This document shows positions 20,571 through 33,400 of a stretch of 64,000 nt of DNA, one piece after another (positions within the stretch are counted from its first letter, which is position 1; every line of letters starts with the position of its first letter). The DNA lies in the NCBI GenBank assembly GCA_958295665.1, contig OY282559.1:127509605-127573604 (forward strand), read 5' to 3'. The notes under the pieces were generated by a model. It was given only the letters and a program-made list of their open reading frames with translations. It was not told where the DNA came from and searched no databases. The translations under genes and the position numbers were made by a program. Source of the stretch: Tipula vernalis (taxonomy: Eukaryota; Arthropoda; Insecta; Diptera; Tipulidae).

Positions 20571-21528
20571 ACGTGTTGTACTGTTGGCTGCAGTGTTTGC
20601 CGAAACTTCACACGTGGAGACAATGCTGTCCGAAAATTTGTATTACTAAATTCCCGAATGTGTACACCAGTCGGCCAAGTATTTGGATCAAGAGCCTTTA
20701 CCCGTAAATCTGCTTTTATGAACAATTTGTAGCAAACAAACTCCAGCGATTCAATGTTGCGTTTTTTGGGAATAAGTTTAAATATTTTGCAGTCCTCAAC
20801 CTCCAAGCATGTTTAAGCCATAATAGATATATCATTTTCATTAGTATGAGGATCAAATTTGGAAAGGTGTAACCATACTGTCGGTTCAATGACCTTTACC
20901 CCAAAATTTTCGGCAAACTGTCTGGTACCACAAATCGATTTTCTGTCTCGATGTTGAGGATTTTTATTTTCAACGGCGGGCACAGCAACACTGGAACTCA
21001 TTATGGATGATGTCACCTCAGCAAAGGTTTTCGTAGAGGACAAATGATTTTGCCTGGACGAATGATTTTGCATGACCGCAGATACAGTAGATGTAACAAA
21101 TCTACCCGCGGTTTCCATACATGTGGTTCTTGGTTCAATTTGGCACAATTTGTTCGTGTTTGTTCGGCAACAGGCATAGCAATCGCATCTGAACAATCAT
21201 CGGTAATGGTGCAATCGGAAATGTGAGATTCCGCTGGTTTATTAATATTATCCTGTGTTTTCTCCTCGAATCTTTTCATTGGGATTTCAATTTTTTTTAA
21301 TGATCTTGATGATGATTTGACATAAAATTTTTACTTGTTCACTGTAAATGTCTTTACAACTTTCACACAAAACCAAAAAATGCTGTCCGAACCACAAATT
21401 ACATCGAAAACGTTTTTCCTCGATCCAACACATTTATAGTGGGCAACTTTTTTACATAATCCACTGCACACTAACACGTTCTCAGACACACCTGGAACAG
21501 CACACGTCATACAAATGTTCGACTCCAT
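20561..21528 (-). pseudogene. non-LTR ORF1 with PHD-type zinc finger
   Basis: The likely start is MESNICMTCAVPG at 21528. The N-terminal domain is a Cys-rich PHD-type finger (CMTC...CSGLCKKVAHYKC...FWFC), as in CR1-like ORF1 proteins, followed by a Ser/Thr-rich linker. The C-terminal part (20806-20561) reads CKIFKLIPKKRNIESLEFVC and GVHIREFSN, an RNA-binding-like fold of the ESM/CTD type by position. Frameshifts near 21300, 21200 and 20810 break it. The stop lies next to the start of ORF2-like sequence. Confidence 0.65.
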
Positions 21529-21600
21529 ATGATTATATAAATAAACCACACAATAACAAGGGAACAATGAACAATGAACAAGGAAACTGAATCACACTAA

Positions 21601-22200
21601 AGTTTATGTTACACACTATATACACAAAATATTTACAGACATATACTATTAAATTATTATTTGTACAAATCATACAATTTTATTTTATATTAAATAAATT
21701 ATTTTTTTAAATTGCAAAAGTATACACAGAAAAAAACAAACGTCCATTCAGTTCAAAGCTGGCTAATTTATCCAAAGTTTTAACTATAGCTTTGTAATAA
21801 CATTTTCTATAGTGAAGTACATAGGATTTTTTTCATCAATTAAAATTCAACGATTTTATGACCGATTTTTTCACGAAAAAAAAAATTGTTTCCTTCATGG
21901 AGGTTACTGATTGGACCCCGATATTTTAAATAAATAATTTAAAAAAAAAAAAAATCTGGATCTTCAAAACTTATATAACAATATTAAAACCCGAATTTAA
22001 AAATGACACTTAATTTTACTCCCACAAAGTGTTATTGCCCCTTAATTATTCATTGTTGTTATTTGCAACTGCCAAACGATTTTGCCACCAAAATTTTCCA
22101 TACCTACTAAACAGAAATCATCAATATTGGTGGTATCATCATTTTATACGGTGAAGGTTTTCCACTTGAAGAAAAAATAGGTGACGTGAAGAAAAAATAA
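21601..22200. other. unassigned AT-rich spacer
   Basis: Long A and T runs (for example at 21870-21960). No domain or repeat recognised. Confidence 0.35.
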
Positions 22201-22755
22201 TTAAATGCTGTCGATCAGCGAGCTTGCAGGGGTAGCAATATATTCAAATTCCAATAAAACTCACGCTGTTACATCACTCTCATTAAACACAATCCTTCGG
22301 CGAAATATGTGTCGAGTGGTGTTGCATGTAAATATTAAAATGCTTTGTACTAAAAATTATGTATGTAAACATCTCAATCTAGTATGTGTTGAAATAAACG
22401 GTTGATTGAGGATTATCGTTTGAATAGTTATGCTGAATAGCTAGAAGTATAAAAAACATAGTCAAAGTCGAAGAGAATTCATGGTCCAGCTCGAGCCAGA
22501 TATTTATAGTAGCAATCTGGTGGAATTTTTTTGATTTGGTTTGGAGAAGAAAAGTTTCATCTATAAAAGAAGACGTCCATATTTGGTCCACTACAATGGA
22601 AATAGTTGGAATTTAAAATAGGCATTTTGGATACTTGATCATTTTGTAGTTTGATTCATCAATTTCAATATTTTTTGGCAACAAAAGTAAAGGTATTTAG
22701 TTTTGAGATATATAGATATTGAGCTTTGGTGTGTAATAATATAATTTGGCAAAAA

Positions 22756-23940
22756 ATGGCAACAATTGAATCATGGAAAGTTAAAAGAGCAACCGTTAAA
22801 AGGAAACTCACGTTGCAATTAAAGTTTATAAAAAATCTAAATTTAAAAATGTAAAGCTTTTGTTAAATGAATATTCTGAAATTTATTCTGGGCTTTGTTC
22901 ATCGGTTGACGATCCCGAGTTCGAAAAAAATGAGGAGGAATTTAATTCGGATTTCGAATTATTCGAGCGTGAATTTTATGATGTAAAGGGTAAATTTGAA
23001 GTGATTTTAAGTATTAATAAAGCAGTGAGTAATATAGGTGATAAATTAGGTTTGGGTGATGATGTGGCTTCAGGGAATGGTGACAGTGCAGGTGGTCTTT
23101 TTTCTAAGGCAAAATTGCCAGAGATTAGAATACCCGTATTTGATGGAAAATTAGATGACTGGTTAAGATTTCGTGATTCTTTTGAGAAAATCATTATAGA
23201 CAATCATCAAATAAATTCAAAGATACAAAAAATGTGGTATTTAGATATGTTTGTTGTTGGAATGGCCAAAGAGATTATTGAAAGGCTTTGGTAGATAGAT
23301 TCGATGATACCCATGCTTTGGTAGAGAAACACATAAGTGAATTATTTAAATTACAGTACGTCAATAAATCATATTGTTACTTATAGGTTAGATGATGCTG
23401 TTCGAAAGGCCTGGGAATCCCAACTTGATAAAAAAGGCTCCCTACTTGGAAGGAACTTTCTGAATTTTTGCAATTTTGTTGTAGGGCTTTAAATGTAGTG
23501 GAAAATAATTGTCGTTCCAATAGACCTAAACAAAATATGGTGGGTCAAGGACAAATGTCTAAATCTTCTAAAACTTTCGTGTCGGTTTCAAGGCCAAATG
23601 AAGTAAATACAAAAATGGTTTATTCGATGTTAAATTAATTTACGTCCTGAGGAAAGGTATGGAAAAATAAGATCTTTAGGTAGATGTTTGAATTGTTTGA
23701 GCGACTGTCATTTAGTTAGAACTTGCCAAACAAAAAAATGTGAAATTTGTGGTTATAAACATCAAACATTACTTCATATGAGAATGGATAGTCAAAATCA
23801 CAAAACGTCAAACGAAACAAATAGAAAATACCCTAGTAGTAGTACGGATAATAATAGAGATGTCGATAGTATAAAGGCTGAATCTGCTCAAAATAGTTCT
23901 ACATATAGTATTTGAAGAGAGTAGAAGCATCAATTCATTC
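22756..23940 (+). pseudogene. BEL/Pao gag
   Basis: It begins MATIESWKVKRATVKRKLT at 22756 and shifts frame at about 22850. The gag core reads KLPEIRIPVFDGKLDDWLRF (about 23115-23175), as in the DUF1759-type gag domain of Pao elements. Zinc knuckles follow at 23675-23790 (RCLNCLSDCHLVRTC and CEICGYKHQTLLH). Several frameshifts lie between these blocks. The product would be the capsid and nucleocapsid. Confidence 0.75.
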
Positions 23941-24500
23941 TCGCGTTGAAAATTATTATCAGAATATGAGATTGCTGGTAGCATCTGAGATCAGCAATCG
24001 ATTGCCCTATCAGTATATCAATATTTCCAGATGATCCGTTCCATCTAATTTAGTATTGGCCGACCCAGATTTCAATATACTTGGACCTTTAGATATATTA
24101 TTAGAAAGTGAAGTATTTTGGAAAATTTTGAAAGATGGTCGTTTAGAATTGTCAATTGGAGCTCCCAGTGTTTCGTAATACGAGCTTTGGTTGGGTAATT
24201 GGTGGAAAGTTGGATAGTAGTTCAGACAACCAGAATTTCTTTTTGTCATCAGAACCGAAAACAACGGGTACTGGGTTGGATAGTTTGTTAGAAAAGTTTT
24301 GGGATATGGAGTCCTGCTGTAATGATAAGAATAAAATTCGTATACAGCTGAGGAATTAGCATATGAGCAGCATTTTGGTGACACTCACAAGAGAGATATA
24401 GACGGTACATTTATTGTACTACTATTTTTAAAATGGATAGTAGCTTGTTGGGTAATTCTTCTAATATGTCTTTTCATAGATTCATTGTTTTGGAAAGAAG
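23941..24500 (+). pseudogene. BEL/Pao protease region
   Basis: Plus-strand frames give YQYINISR, LVLADPDFNI and LDILLESEVFWKIL (about 24010-24130), then FGWVIGG near 24185-24210, the usual end of the BEL protease region. The catalytic Asp-Ser/Thr-Gly triplet is not visible. Open frames on the opposite strand here are shadows. Confidence 0.6.
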
Positions 24501-24512
24501 ATTAAAAAAAAA

Positions 24513-25535
24513 TTGGAATTAAAAATGCAGTATATCGATTTCATGAGAGAATATGAGTCAATGGGACATATGAGGCTTTGTACTGAAGTGGATGATGGTC
24601 CGGGTTATTTTATACCTCATTTAGCTGTATTACGTCCTGATAGTTCCACAACTAAGTGTCGAGTTGTTTTTGATGCTTCGGCGAAGTCTTCGTCTCAGTA
24701 CTCGTTGAACGATTTGTTAATGGTAGGTGCTGTAATTCAGGAGGATTTATTTTCAATTGTGTTATGATTCAGGAAGCATGCCATTGCTTTCTCAAGTGAT
24801 ATCGAAAAAATGTACAGGATGGTGAAGTTGGAGCAATATCATACAAGGTTTCATAGGATTTATTGGCGAGAGAGTTCCAGTGATGAGTTGAGGATTTACG
24901 AGTTGCAGACCTTAACTTATGGAACGGCATCTGCGCCTTACTTATCAACTCGTGTTATCCAACAGTTAGCTGTAGATGAATCAGTAAATTGCCCAATAGC
25001 GTCAAATTTTTCTAGGATTGATTTTTATGTAGACGATTTACTTTCTGGTTGTCAAACATTAGAGGAAGGTATTTCAATGTATGACGAATTAAAGTGGTAT
25101 TCAAATTCTAAGGAATTATTAAATCATATTCCAATGGAAAATCGAGGATATCCCAATGAATCGGATGTCAACGATACAATTAAAACTTTGGGCTTACGCT
25201 GGTCACCCTTATGTGATGAATTCACATTTTTGGTTCAGACATTGGATGACAGTAACAGAATTACAAACACATCGGTATTGTCTGATATTAGTAGATTGTT
25301 TGATCCATTAGGACTATTGGGGCCAGTAATTTTAAGTGCGAAAATTCTTATTCAGAGATTATGGATGGAAAAACTAGATTGGGATGCTAACATACCCGAT
25401 AACTTAAAGGCAGATTGGATTAATTTCAGAGATAGTTTGGAATGTTTGAATAATTTGAAATTGAACCGATGTGTCATTCCAGAAAATGTTAGTGATCTAG
25501 AAGTATACGGTTTTAGTGACGCTTCGCAAAAATAA
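24513..25535 (+). pseudogene. BEL/Pao reverse transcriptase
   Basis: Two open pieces. The first has FIPHLAVLRPDSSTTKCRVV and FDASAKSSSQYSLNDLLMVG. The second has TLTYGTASAPYL, then FYVDDLLSG (YVDD catalytic site intact, about 25024-25050) and DPLGLLGPVILSAKILIQRLW, the classic BEL thumb/connection motif. A frameshift near 24766 separates them. It would copy the element RNA into DNA. Confidence 0.8.
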
Positions 25536-26193
25536 TATGGCGCCTGTGTATACCTTCGTTGCAAAAATAGTGATGGAAGTGTATGTAGTTATGAATCTCC
25601 TATGTAGTAAGTCTAGAGTAGCTCCTTTAAAAGTGATCACTTTGCCGAGGTTAGAATGGACTGCAATATTGCTCCTTGTCAATTTAGTTCAGAATGTAGT
25701 GGCGTCTCTCAAGATAAATGTTGGAAAGATTGTTTTGTGGTCTGATTCGACTATTGCCTTGTCCTGGTTAAAGATTCCACCCCACAATTTGAAAACATAT
25801 GTGGCCAATAGGGTTAGTGAGATTTTGGATGGGAGTAAACATACGAGATTCAGACACATCGCTGGGAAATCAAATCCTGCAGACTTGTTGTCTAGAGGAG
25901 TATTACCTCACGAGATTGGTTTTTTGGATGTTTGGTGGCCAGTTAGTAAAATAAATATTGCAAACAGTCAGGAGTTGCCTGAATTGAAAAATGAACAGTC
26001 ATCTTTTGTTTCTGTAAGAGTCATAGATATTTTTAACATTGAAAATTTTAGTTCGTTGGTGAGACTCAAGCGCGTTCTAGCTTACTGTTTTCGCTTCATA
26101 AACAGATATATTAGAAAGAAGACTATTTGCACTGGTGGCTTGGAGGCTTGTGAGTTGGAGGCCGCGTTATTGTCAGTCATTCGGACGGTTTAG
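25490..26193 (+). pseudogene. BEL/Pao RNase H
   Basis: VYGFSDASQK at about 25500 (first Asp) is followed by a stop. Then come KVITLPRLEWTAILLL (Glu position), VLWSDSTIALSWL (second Asp) and HIAGKSNPADLLSRG at the end, all landmarks of BEL RNase H. It removes the RNA strand during replication. Confidence 0.75.
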
Positions 26194-26220
26194 AAGGGTA
26201 ATTTTAGAGGTGAGATTAGA

Positions 26221-27487
26221 ATGTTGTTAAACAATAAAACGTTGCCGGAAAATAGTAAATTGATTAGTCTTTCGGCATTTGTTGATGGAGAAGGAATGCT
26301 TAGAGTAGGAGGAAGGCTGGAGAACAGCAATTTGGATTACGATCAAAAGCATCAATTGATTTTGCCGAAAGATCATTGTCTGACAGAGTTGTCTATTCGA
26401 CATGAGCACATAAAAAATATACATGCTGGAGTTCAGTGTACTTTGGCAGCTGTGCGCCAGAAGTACTCGATAGTTAAATGCATTAGGCGAGTCATTAGAA
26501 GCTATGTCTCTTGTTTCAAGTTTGGACCAAAGTTAGAGGAACAAATCATGGCATCATTGCCCCCAGATCGTTTGAATGCTGCCAGACCATTTAATATAGT
26601 CGGAGTTGACTTTTGTGCTCCTTTTCTAGTCAAATATAAGGGACAGCGAAAAGATGCGCAAAACAAAGTTTACCTTTGCATATTCGTTTGCTTCGTCAGT
26701 AAGGCCGTCCATTTGGAATTGGTCGAGGACGCAACGAGCAAATCTTTCATCGAATGTTTGAAACGATTTTTTTTCAAGACGAGGACGAAGTGCAATCATT
26801 TATAGTGATAACGCCGGAAGTTTCGTGGGCGCCAACAGAGAAGTCAATGAGATAGAAAATTTAGTTCGTGGATCAAACATAGACTTGCAAGCATTTTTTC
26901 CAAATGAAGGCATCACGTTGAAATACATTCCGCCTAGATCGCCACACTTCGGAGGCCTCTGGGAGGAATCTCGCATGATAAAAGTAGCTTGAGTTCAAGT
27001 ATTGACCTTGGAGCAGTTAACAACATTGGCTATAGAGATAAAGGGAATTCTTAATTCTCGCCCTCTTTCATCTCTTTCTAGTGATCCACGTGATCTAGAG
27101 CCACTAACACCTGGGCATTTGACAACAATTAATACAGTTTTAGAGGTGGATGTCACAAACTTATCAAGTAATAGGCTAGCGTATTGGAAACAAAAAACTC
27201 AGTTGGTGCAGCATTTCTGGAAAATGTTTTCCAGAGAATATTTGCACACTCTACAACAAAAAACCAAATGGAAATTCGAACGTGAAAATTTAAAAATAGA
27301 TGACCTCGTCTTAATTAATGAAGACAATATACCAAGCTCAAAATGGCTAATGGGTCGAGTGGAAAAGACAATACCAGGACGAGACAACAGAATTCGAGTG
27401 GTAGTACTTAGAACACCAAATGGCGGGGATGTCATGGACATTTACATATGGAAAACCTTAAAGCACGAGCGTAACACACGAGCTTAA
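26221..27487 (+). pseudogene. BEL/Pao integrase
   Basis: The piece opens with LRVGGRLENSNLDYDQKHQL, then an HHCC-like region (RHEHIKNIHAG, later VSCFKFGPK where the second Cys is replaced by Phe). The core has VGVDFCAPF (first Asp), YSDNAGSFVGANREV after a frameshift near 26800 (second Asp) and HFGGLWEE (Glu position). The C-terminal piece at 27002-27487 (LTTLAIEIKGILNSRPL, LVLINEDNIPSSKW, GRVEKTIPG) completes it. It would join element ends to host DNA. Confidence 0.8.
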
Positions 27488-27490
27488 CCA

Positions 27491-30400
27491 CTCCATCTCA
27501 AAAAATCTAGTTATTATAATATTATTTCTTCTTACTGGGAGTAAACTCTTCGTATAAATAGATGCTATTTCAGGAATTGTCGCAGGCCGGTGGGTTAAAT
27601 TTAACTCGCGGGCCATACTTTGGGTTTCACTGAGCTAGGGCATCAGAATAATGTTTTGAATATCAATGGACTAACAATTTCTAAGTTTATAAAGTCGAAT
27701 GAACTCCTTTAATATTTTTATTTTTATATGTATTTCTTATGTACACAATACACATAAAACAGGGATGAGTAGAAATACACATGAACTTATTTCATATCTT
27801 CCTTCAATTATTGAATTTCCCATTTTTATATTTTTTTAAAACTACGATGAAACAAAACAACAATAGTTTAAAAACCCGATCTTGAAGCGTTACAAAATAT
27901 AATTTTTAATTTTGCATTTATTTAAGCATATTGATTAGAAGTTCTAGTAATTTTGATACCTATATTTCAGCGAATTTAAATATAAAAATATTTTGAAAAA
28001 TTAAAAACATCGTAGAAGAACTATTCACATCTATGTACTGATACATGCTTCAATATGTAAAGAAGTGGGTGTCATTTTAAATTTTTGTTGGTTTTCAACA
28101 AAGCAAAATTTTATAAAACTATTTAACGATCTACGCCCTCATAATTTAGAAGGCACAAAAAGCTCATTAAAAGTTATATACAAGAACAACATTTTTGATT
28201 TTTTTTTGTAGAATAACCATATAAATTTGACGAATTTTAATTTTTTTTTTCAAAAGCTCTGTTTTAATATTCCGCATAAATCAACAGAAAAAAGTTTACT
28301 GGGTAAGCGACTTTCTGAGAAATTTAGCAGAATGCTATTAAATAAACCTTAGCAATTGCGGAAAATTATTTAAACAATTTTAACTGATTGTTATTTTAAT
28401 GGTATAAAAAAGCTCATTATAATAGTATTACATTAATTAATCTGGCTAAAAAAAGCTTTCTAAATCTCTAATCTCGTTAGATATTTTTAAACCTAATCAA
28501 TTCCTAAAGCTTTTAAGAAGCAACAACTTTATTATCTTCTCTACTTATTTGGTAAAAGCTCTTTAGTAGGCAGGCGAGATTAAGTAATATGTAGTAAATT
28601 TGTTATAATTATAGCAACCCAAAAACATAATCGGCCCCTAAACATTGCCTTCATTTTGTCCAGCTACATAAAAGACAATCCATCCCTCAGTTCGTACATG
28701 ATAATTTAGGTAACCAACATAGATATCAAAAATATTTTAAAGGCTAAAAATAAAATAATTAGAATTTAAATCGTGTACCTGATTTTCGTAATATTACGTT
28801 ATGTCCTCTTTGAAAGCTTATACTTTTTATTTAGCTTATTTCACAAAAAAAAACACACACACACAATAATTACCATATGTATGAATTAATATAAAACAAA
28901 CAATAATTTATAAAATTTAATAAAACACTTTTCAAAAATTTATTTTTTTAGAAGCCTTTTCCTGCTCTAACAAATCACTTTCATAAATCACTTTAATTTT
29001 TCAATTAGGCCATTTAGACTTCATATATGAGGAAGAATACACAAAACTTTTTTTTTTACGTATATTTTTTCACATCTATCTTAAAATAAAATAATAAATT
29101 TAATTTAAAAAACAAAAATATTTATAAAATAAAAGCACAAAAAGCACCCACAAAAAATGAAATACTAAAAATATGTAATTTACTATGTAACTACAACAAA
29201 AAAATGTTTTTCGTGTATTGTTAAAGTATGTTTGGGATTTTAAATTTAATGTTGAATGATAGCCGCAGGGAGATTTAATTTTTTTGTGTTTGTTTTATTT
29301 TTATTTTTTTTTGGGAGGGAGGTTACATACAAAAGCATACATGTAATAATTGGATTAAATTTTGTTTTTTTTTGTTTTGTAATAAATACGAACACTCACA
29401 ATAACAACAACGTTAACGAAAAAATATTAAAATATTGTATTCCATTTTTATTCCAAGAGTTCCAAGTTAATTAAAAAAAAGAGCTTTCTTAATTGATTTT
29501 CATTGTGCTTTTATTTTGGTATGTTCGGGTTTTTTTTTTTTGTTTGCTAGATCTTAATTTATATGTACACTAAACACCAACACACGTATACATATATTTG
29601 TTATTATTATTATTTTTTATAATTTAAAAATCACGTTTTATTTAATTCGGCTCATCACTCATCTCGTACACATTGTATATATTATGTATATTCGTCGTAA
29701 CAACAACATAACACGTTAAAAAAAAAATAAAAAGCTAACCAGCAATCGACTGTATGTGTTCTCTGCCTATTCATATAGATTCGTTAAGCTTGAGCACGTA
29801 ATACACGGCAAAATAAATAAAATGTTGAAAATTCTCAAAAAGCACACAATATGTATTTACATATAAAACACACGAAACTGGAAAGAGGTGGGAAAATAAA
29901 TTTTCGGATGACTTTTTTAATATTTTATTCTGTTAATATCATGAAACACATAGTGACACCGCGAACCGCGAAGAAAATTGTATTTGTTATTTTTATATTT
30001 ATCCTAAGGTGAATATATAATGTGTTCAGATGAACACTTATACGTACACACAAACACTTAAAATATATCTCGCACTTTGCAATCCACTTTAAAACAATCG
30101 GGAAATTTTAAACATTTTTTTTTTGTTTCTCAACTGTAAGCACAAAATCCTGTAAAAATATTTTTAATTTTTTTTTATCATACAACAAACAACAACAACA
30201 ACAAAAATAAACATAAACGACCCGCGCGAAGATGCGATCCGGTTAAAGTTTCTCGCGAAACTAACATAATTTTCGATGGGATAGGATAGTTCGGAAAAAA
30301 TCGTGCTAAATGTTTTTTTTTTTTTTTTTTTTGTCTTTTGACATTCGTATTCGGTTTGAACGAATCGAATGAGGGGAAATCGATTGGCTACCAAATTCGA

Positions 30401-33400
30401 ATCTAAATGCAAAACTGCATCTAATTTTTGCAACATAAAAAATCGTTCCAATCAAATGGTTAAAAACTAATATTACAAAAAAAAAAGCTTTAAAAGCTTT
30501 AAATTATTTACTATATACAAAAATATATATTTTGATTAATTTGTAAAGCTTTTTGGAACGCACTGTATATGAAGCATGCGCGTATCGTGTCATAAGTGCC
30601 AACCGTACAATATGGAAAAACAATATTTCGATAAAATCTGCATTATCGACGTGAGAAATCATTTTCGTATATTTTATATTAAAAATGGGAAATGCGAGAA
30701 AATTAAATTCTCGTCGTTCGGCATACACGGCTCACAATGCGATGTGATAAATCATTATATTTATTAGCTTGGAAGAAAATCGGTTCGTATTTTTGTTTCT
30801 TTTTTCATCTTAGCTGTGTATACTTGGATGCTATACTATATATGAACAAATAATGAAAAATTAATTTTTGAGTTTTGTGGTTGACCTTTTATTTTTTATT
30901 TGGTACTCTCTTTTGCCTATGAGCACAATTTATATACCAGAATACACACATTGATCAAAAGGAACCGTATTGAATCGATTTGTTTTAATTGATTGATTAT
31001 TGTTTCTTATTTGTATGTATAGTTAGCGTTTTTCACAAAAAAAAAAAAACAAAAAAATAAAAAAAAAAAAATTTTGGAAAATTAATTGTGGGTTGGAGTT
31101 TTATTTTTTGTTTTGTTACAACTTTTCTGGGTGAGAGTTGACAATTTAATCAAAAAAACATTGTGTGTGTGCTATTATATTTGGGTCTCTATGATTATAT
31201 GGTTTTATGCTGTGCCGTTAAATGATTTCTTATCATCACTGTTTGATCGATCGGACGATTTTTTTTTTTTTTTGGTTTAGTTGATGATTGTTGTACGCAA
31301 ATTAGCTTTGTACTTTGTCGTATATACTATAGAGCAGATTATTTGGCGCAACTAAAAGTTTATTGCTTTTTTTTTTGGTGTGATGACGGGGGAGGGATGG
31401 TAAAAATGTATAAAAGAAAATTGATTTGAAATCAAATTAAATTACAGAGTATAAGAGATAATTGTTAGTACTTTGAGGATTATTGAATTTTTGGCACAAG
31501 TTTATATGTAATCTAGACATACTTAGAACGATGGTGTATTATGTAGTGAAATTTCCTTTACAATTTATAATTATTTTTCGTATAGTGCAGCTGTGCTTGA
31601 AGTTCGCCAAATTTTGACTAAATATAAATGGATAAATTGAAACATTTAAAAATGTGGCTCAAACTTTTACTTATACGTATGTCTGAGGTAGTATAATGAG
31701 TAGATACTAAAATACTAATAATTAGAATATCTTAATGATTGGAGGTAGCCAATTCTAATGAATAATTCAAAGATCATCATTATGGACGTGATATTGGTAC
31801 GCTCCTTTTAGAAGGTTTAAGAATAAAACATTCAGTTTACACAACAGGGTACATTTTATATGTGTTGGAGATAGTGCCCAGCCACAAAATTAATATATCC
31901 AGATGATTTATAACTGAACAATATGATGGTTTCGATGTAATTGAGTGATAATACATCCAATTGTCGTGAGAATAACTTCTACTGCAATCATTGATCCAAG
32001 CCATACCTACAATAATGGTAAGCATTTATTTATAAAGGTATTGACATCTGTTAGTAACTATAGAGACATTTTATTTCCTACACAGTATTTGTAATAAATT
32101 AGCAAATAAAATATAAAAATAAAACAATTATGAACATTATGCACATACCGTTTAACCGAGACGCCACTGCATTATATGGAAATAGATTATAAGGCGAATT
32201 TTAATTTTTATGGCATCCTATTTTGCTTGTTTTAATGATTTGACACAAGTTTGATTTCCAATATCAAGCATTATCACATTTAAACGGAATACATTCAGTT
32301 CGATTACAAATCCGCGGGAAGCTAATCAATCGGGGATCGAATAGCAGCTTTCCAGGATACTTTGATTGATCGCAACTGTTTTTATTTTTTAATATGCTGT
32401 TTGCAATTGGCAATTGAGTCGCTCCCACATGCGACATGATTATCTCTAGAAAATCACATGTATTAAGCGGTTTTTTAGGTCATTGCTGTCTTGTATTACG
32501 CTGTTAGGGAACCATTCCGGAACAGCACGAAGAACGAGACTATTTCCAGCATGTTTCGTGCACAATATCGTAATAAGATTATTGTTTTGTTTTATTTTTA
32601 CCACTAACATTTCACGGAATGGGCCCAATTGGGGTCCCGCAACAATTGTGTCCAAAGACAAGTAGTGATTATGTCGAAAGTCGTTTTATTTTGGAACAGA
32701 ATATGTATTGAGACAGTTTACATATTTTATCAACCAACAATCAAGGACAGATATAGGTGCGCCCATCGTGCTGCTGACTCGCCCATCGTGCTGCCGCCTC
32801 AGCCAGTGCCATCTTGGTCAAATTTCGCAGTTGTTTAATAAGCTAAAACCATTTTAACTAACCAATATCAATACTAATACCAAAAATTAACATTAACATC
32901 AATACCAACATCAACATCAATAAAAATACCAACATCAACACTAATATTACGACATTAATGATTCACAAACTCAACTCTATAAAAATGGAGTTTGATCTGT
33001 GATGAACTCTTTCCTGTAATGAATTACAATTAATATTGCCAGTAACCAAAATTGAAATGAATAAACACTAATTAGTTTCTGAACGTACGGTTTCTCCACT
33101 CTGAAAATTTTAATGTATCTTCGCCCCTTATTATCAACCAAATCCCAACACAAAAAATTTAATACTTAAACAAATTCTAAAATTCGCATTTAAAATCTTT
33201 GAAAACCTTAAACCATATAAGTTTAACTTCCAAATTTACAAATTTACAGCTTAATTAAACAATTCCAGAAATACCTCCAAAATCAAATTAAATAATTAAT
33301 AAATAATTAAACAATTAATTACTCTATTCCGTTTAAATCGCACTGCTCAACCGTTTAAAAACAGCCAAACAGCCAAAACTTCCCATACTAAATTACATTA

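Larger units (their letters stand above)
15421..21600 (-). mobile_element. CR1/Jockey-type non-LTR retrotransposon, interrupted and decayed
   Basis: A nearly full-length but inactive element read right to left. ORF1 with a PHD-type finger is at about 21528-20561. ORF2 has APE endonuclease at about 20560-19900, reverse transcriptase at about 19800-18400, and C-terminal pieces after the interruption at 15924-15558. A piggyBac-like element at 15929-18307 splits ORF2. No poly(A) tail is seen at the 3' end, which is compatible with CR1-like elements. Confidence 0.8.
22201..27490 (+). mobile_element. BEL/Pao LTR retrotransposon, full internal region but frameshifted
   Basis: Gag, protease, reverse transcriptase, RNase H and integrase appear in the BEL/Pao order on the plus strand. 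An AATAAA-type signal near 22390 (GAAATAAACGG) suggests that 5' LTR sequence precedes 22500, but no matching copy is found after 27490, so LTRs are not defined and the 3' LTR seems lost. At least a dozen frameshifts or stops break the polyprotein. Confidence 0.8.

Noticed and set aside
27580..27650. GCAGGCCGGTGGGTT...CGCGGGCCATACTTTGGG resembles an end of a hAT/Charlie-type transposon
   Set aside because: Only one end-like stretch, with no inverted partner, target duplication or transposase in range.
30164..30451. 95-residue open frame on the minus strand
   Set aside because: Contains poly-Lys and poly-Val tracts from homopolymer and CAA runs; no domain, likely chance.
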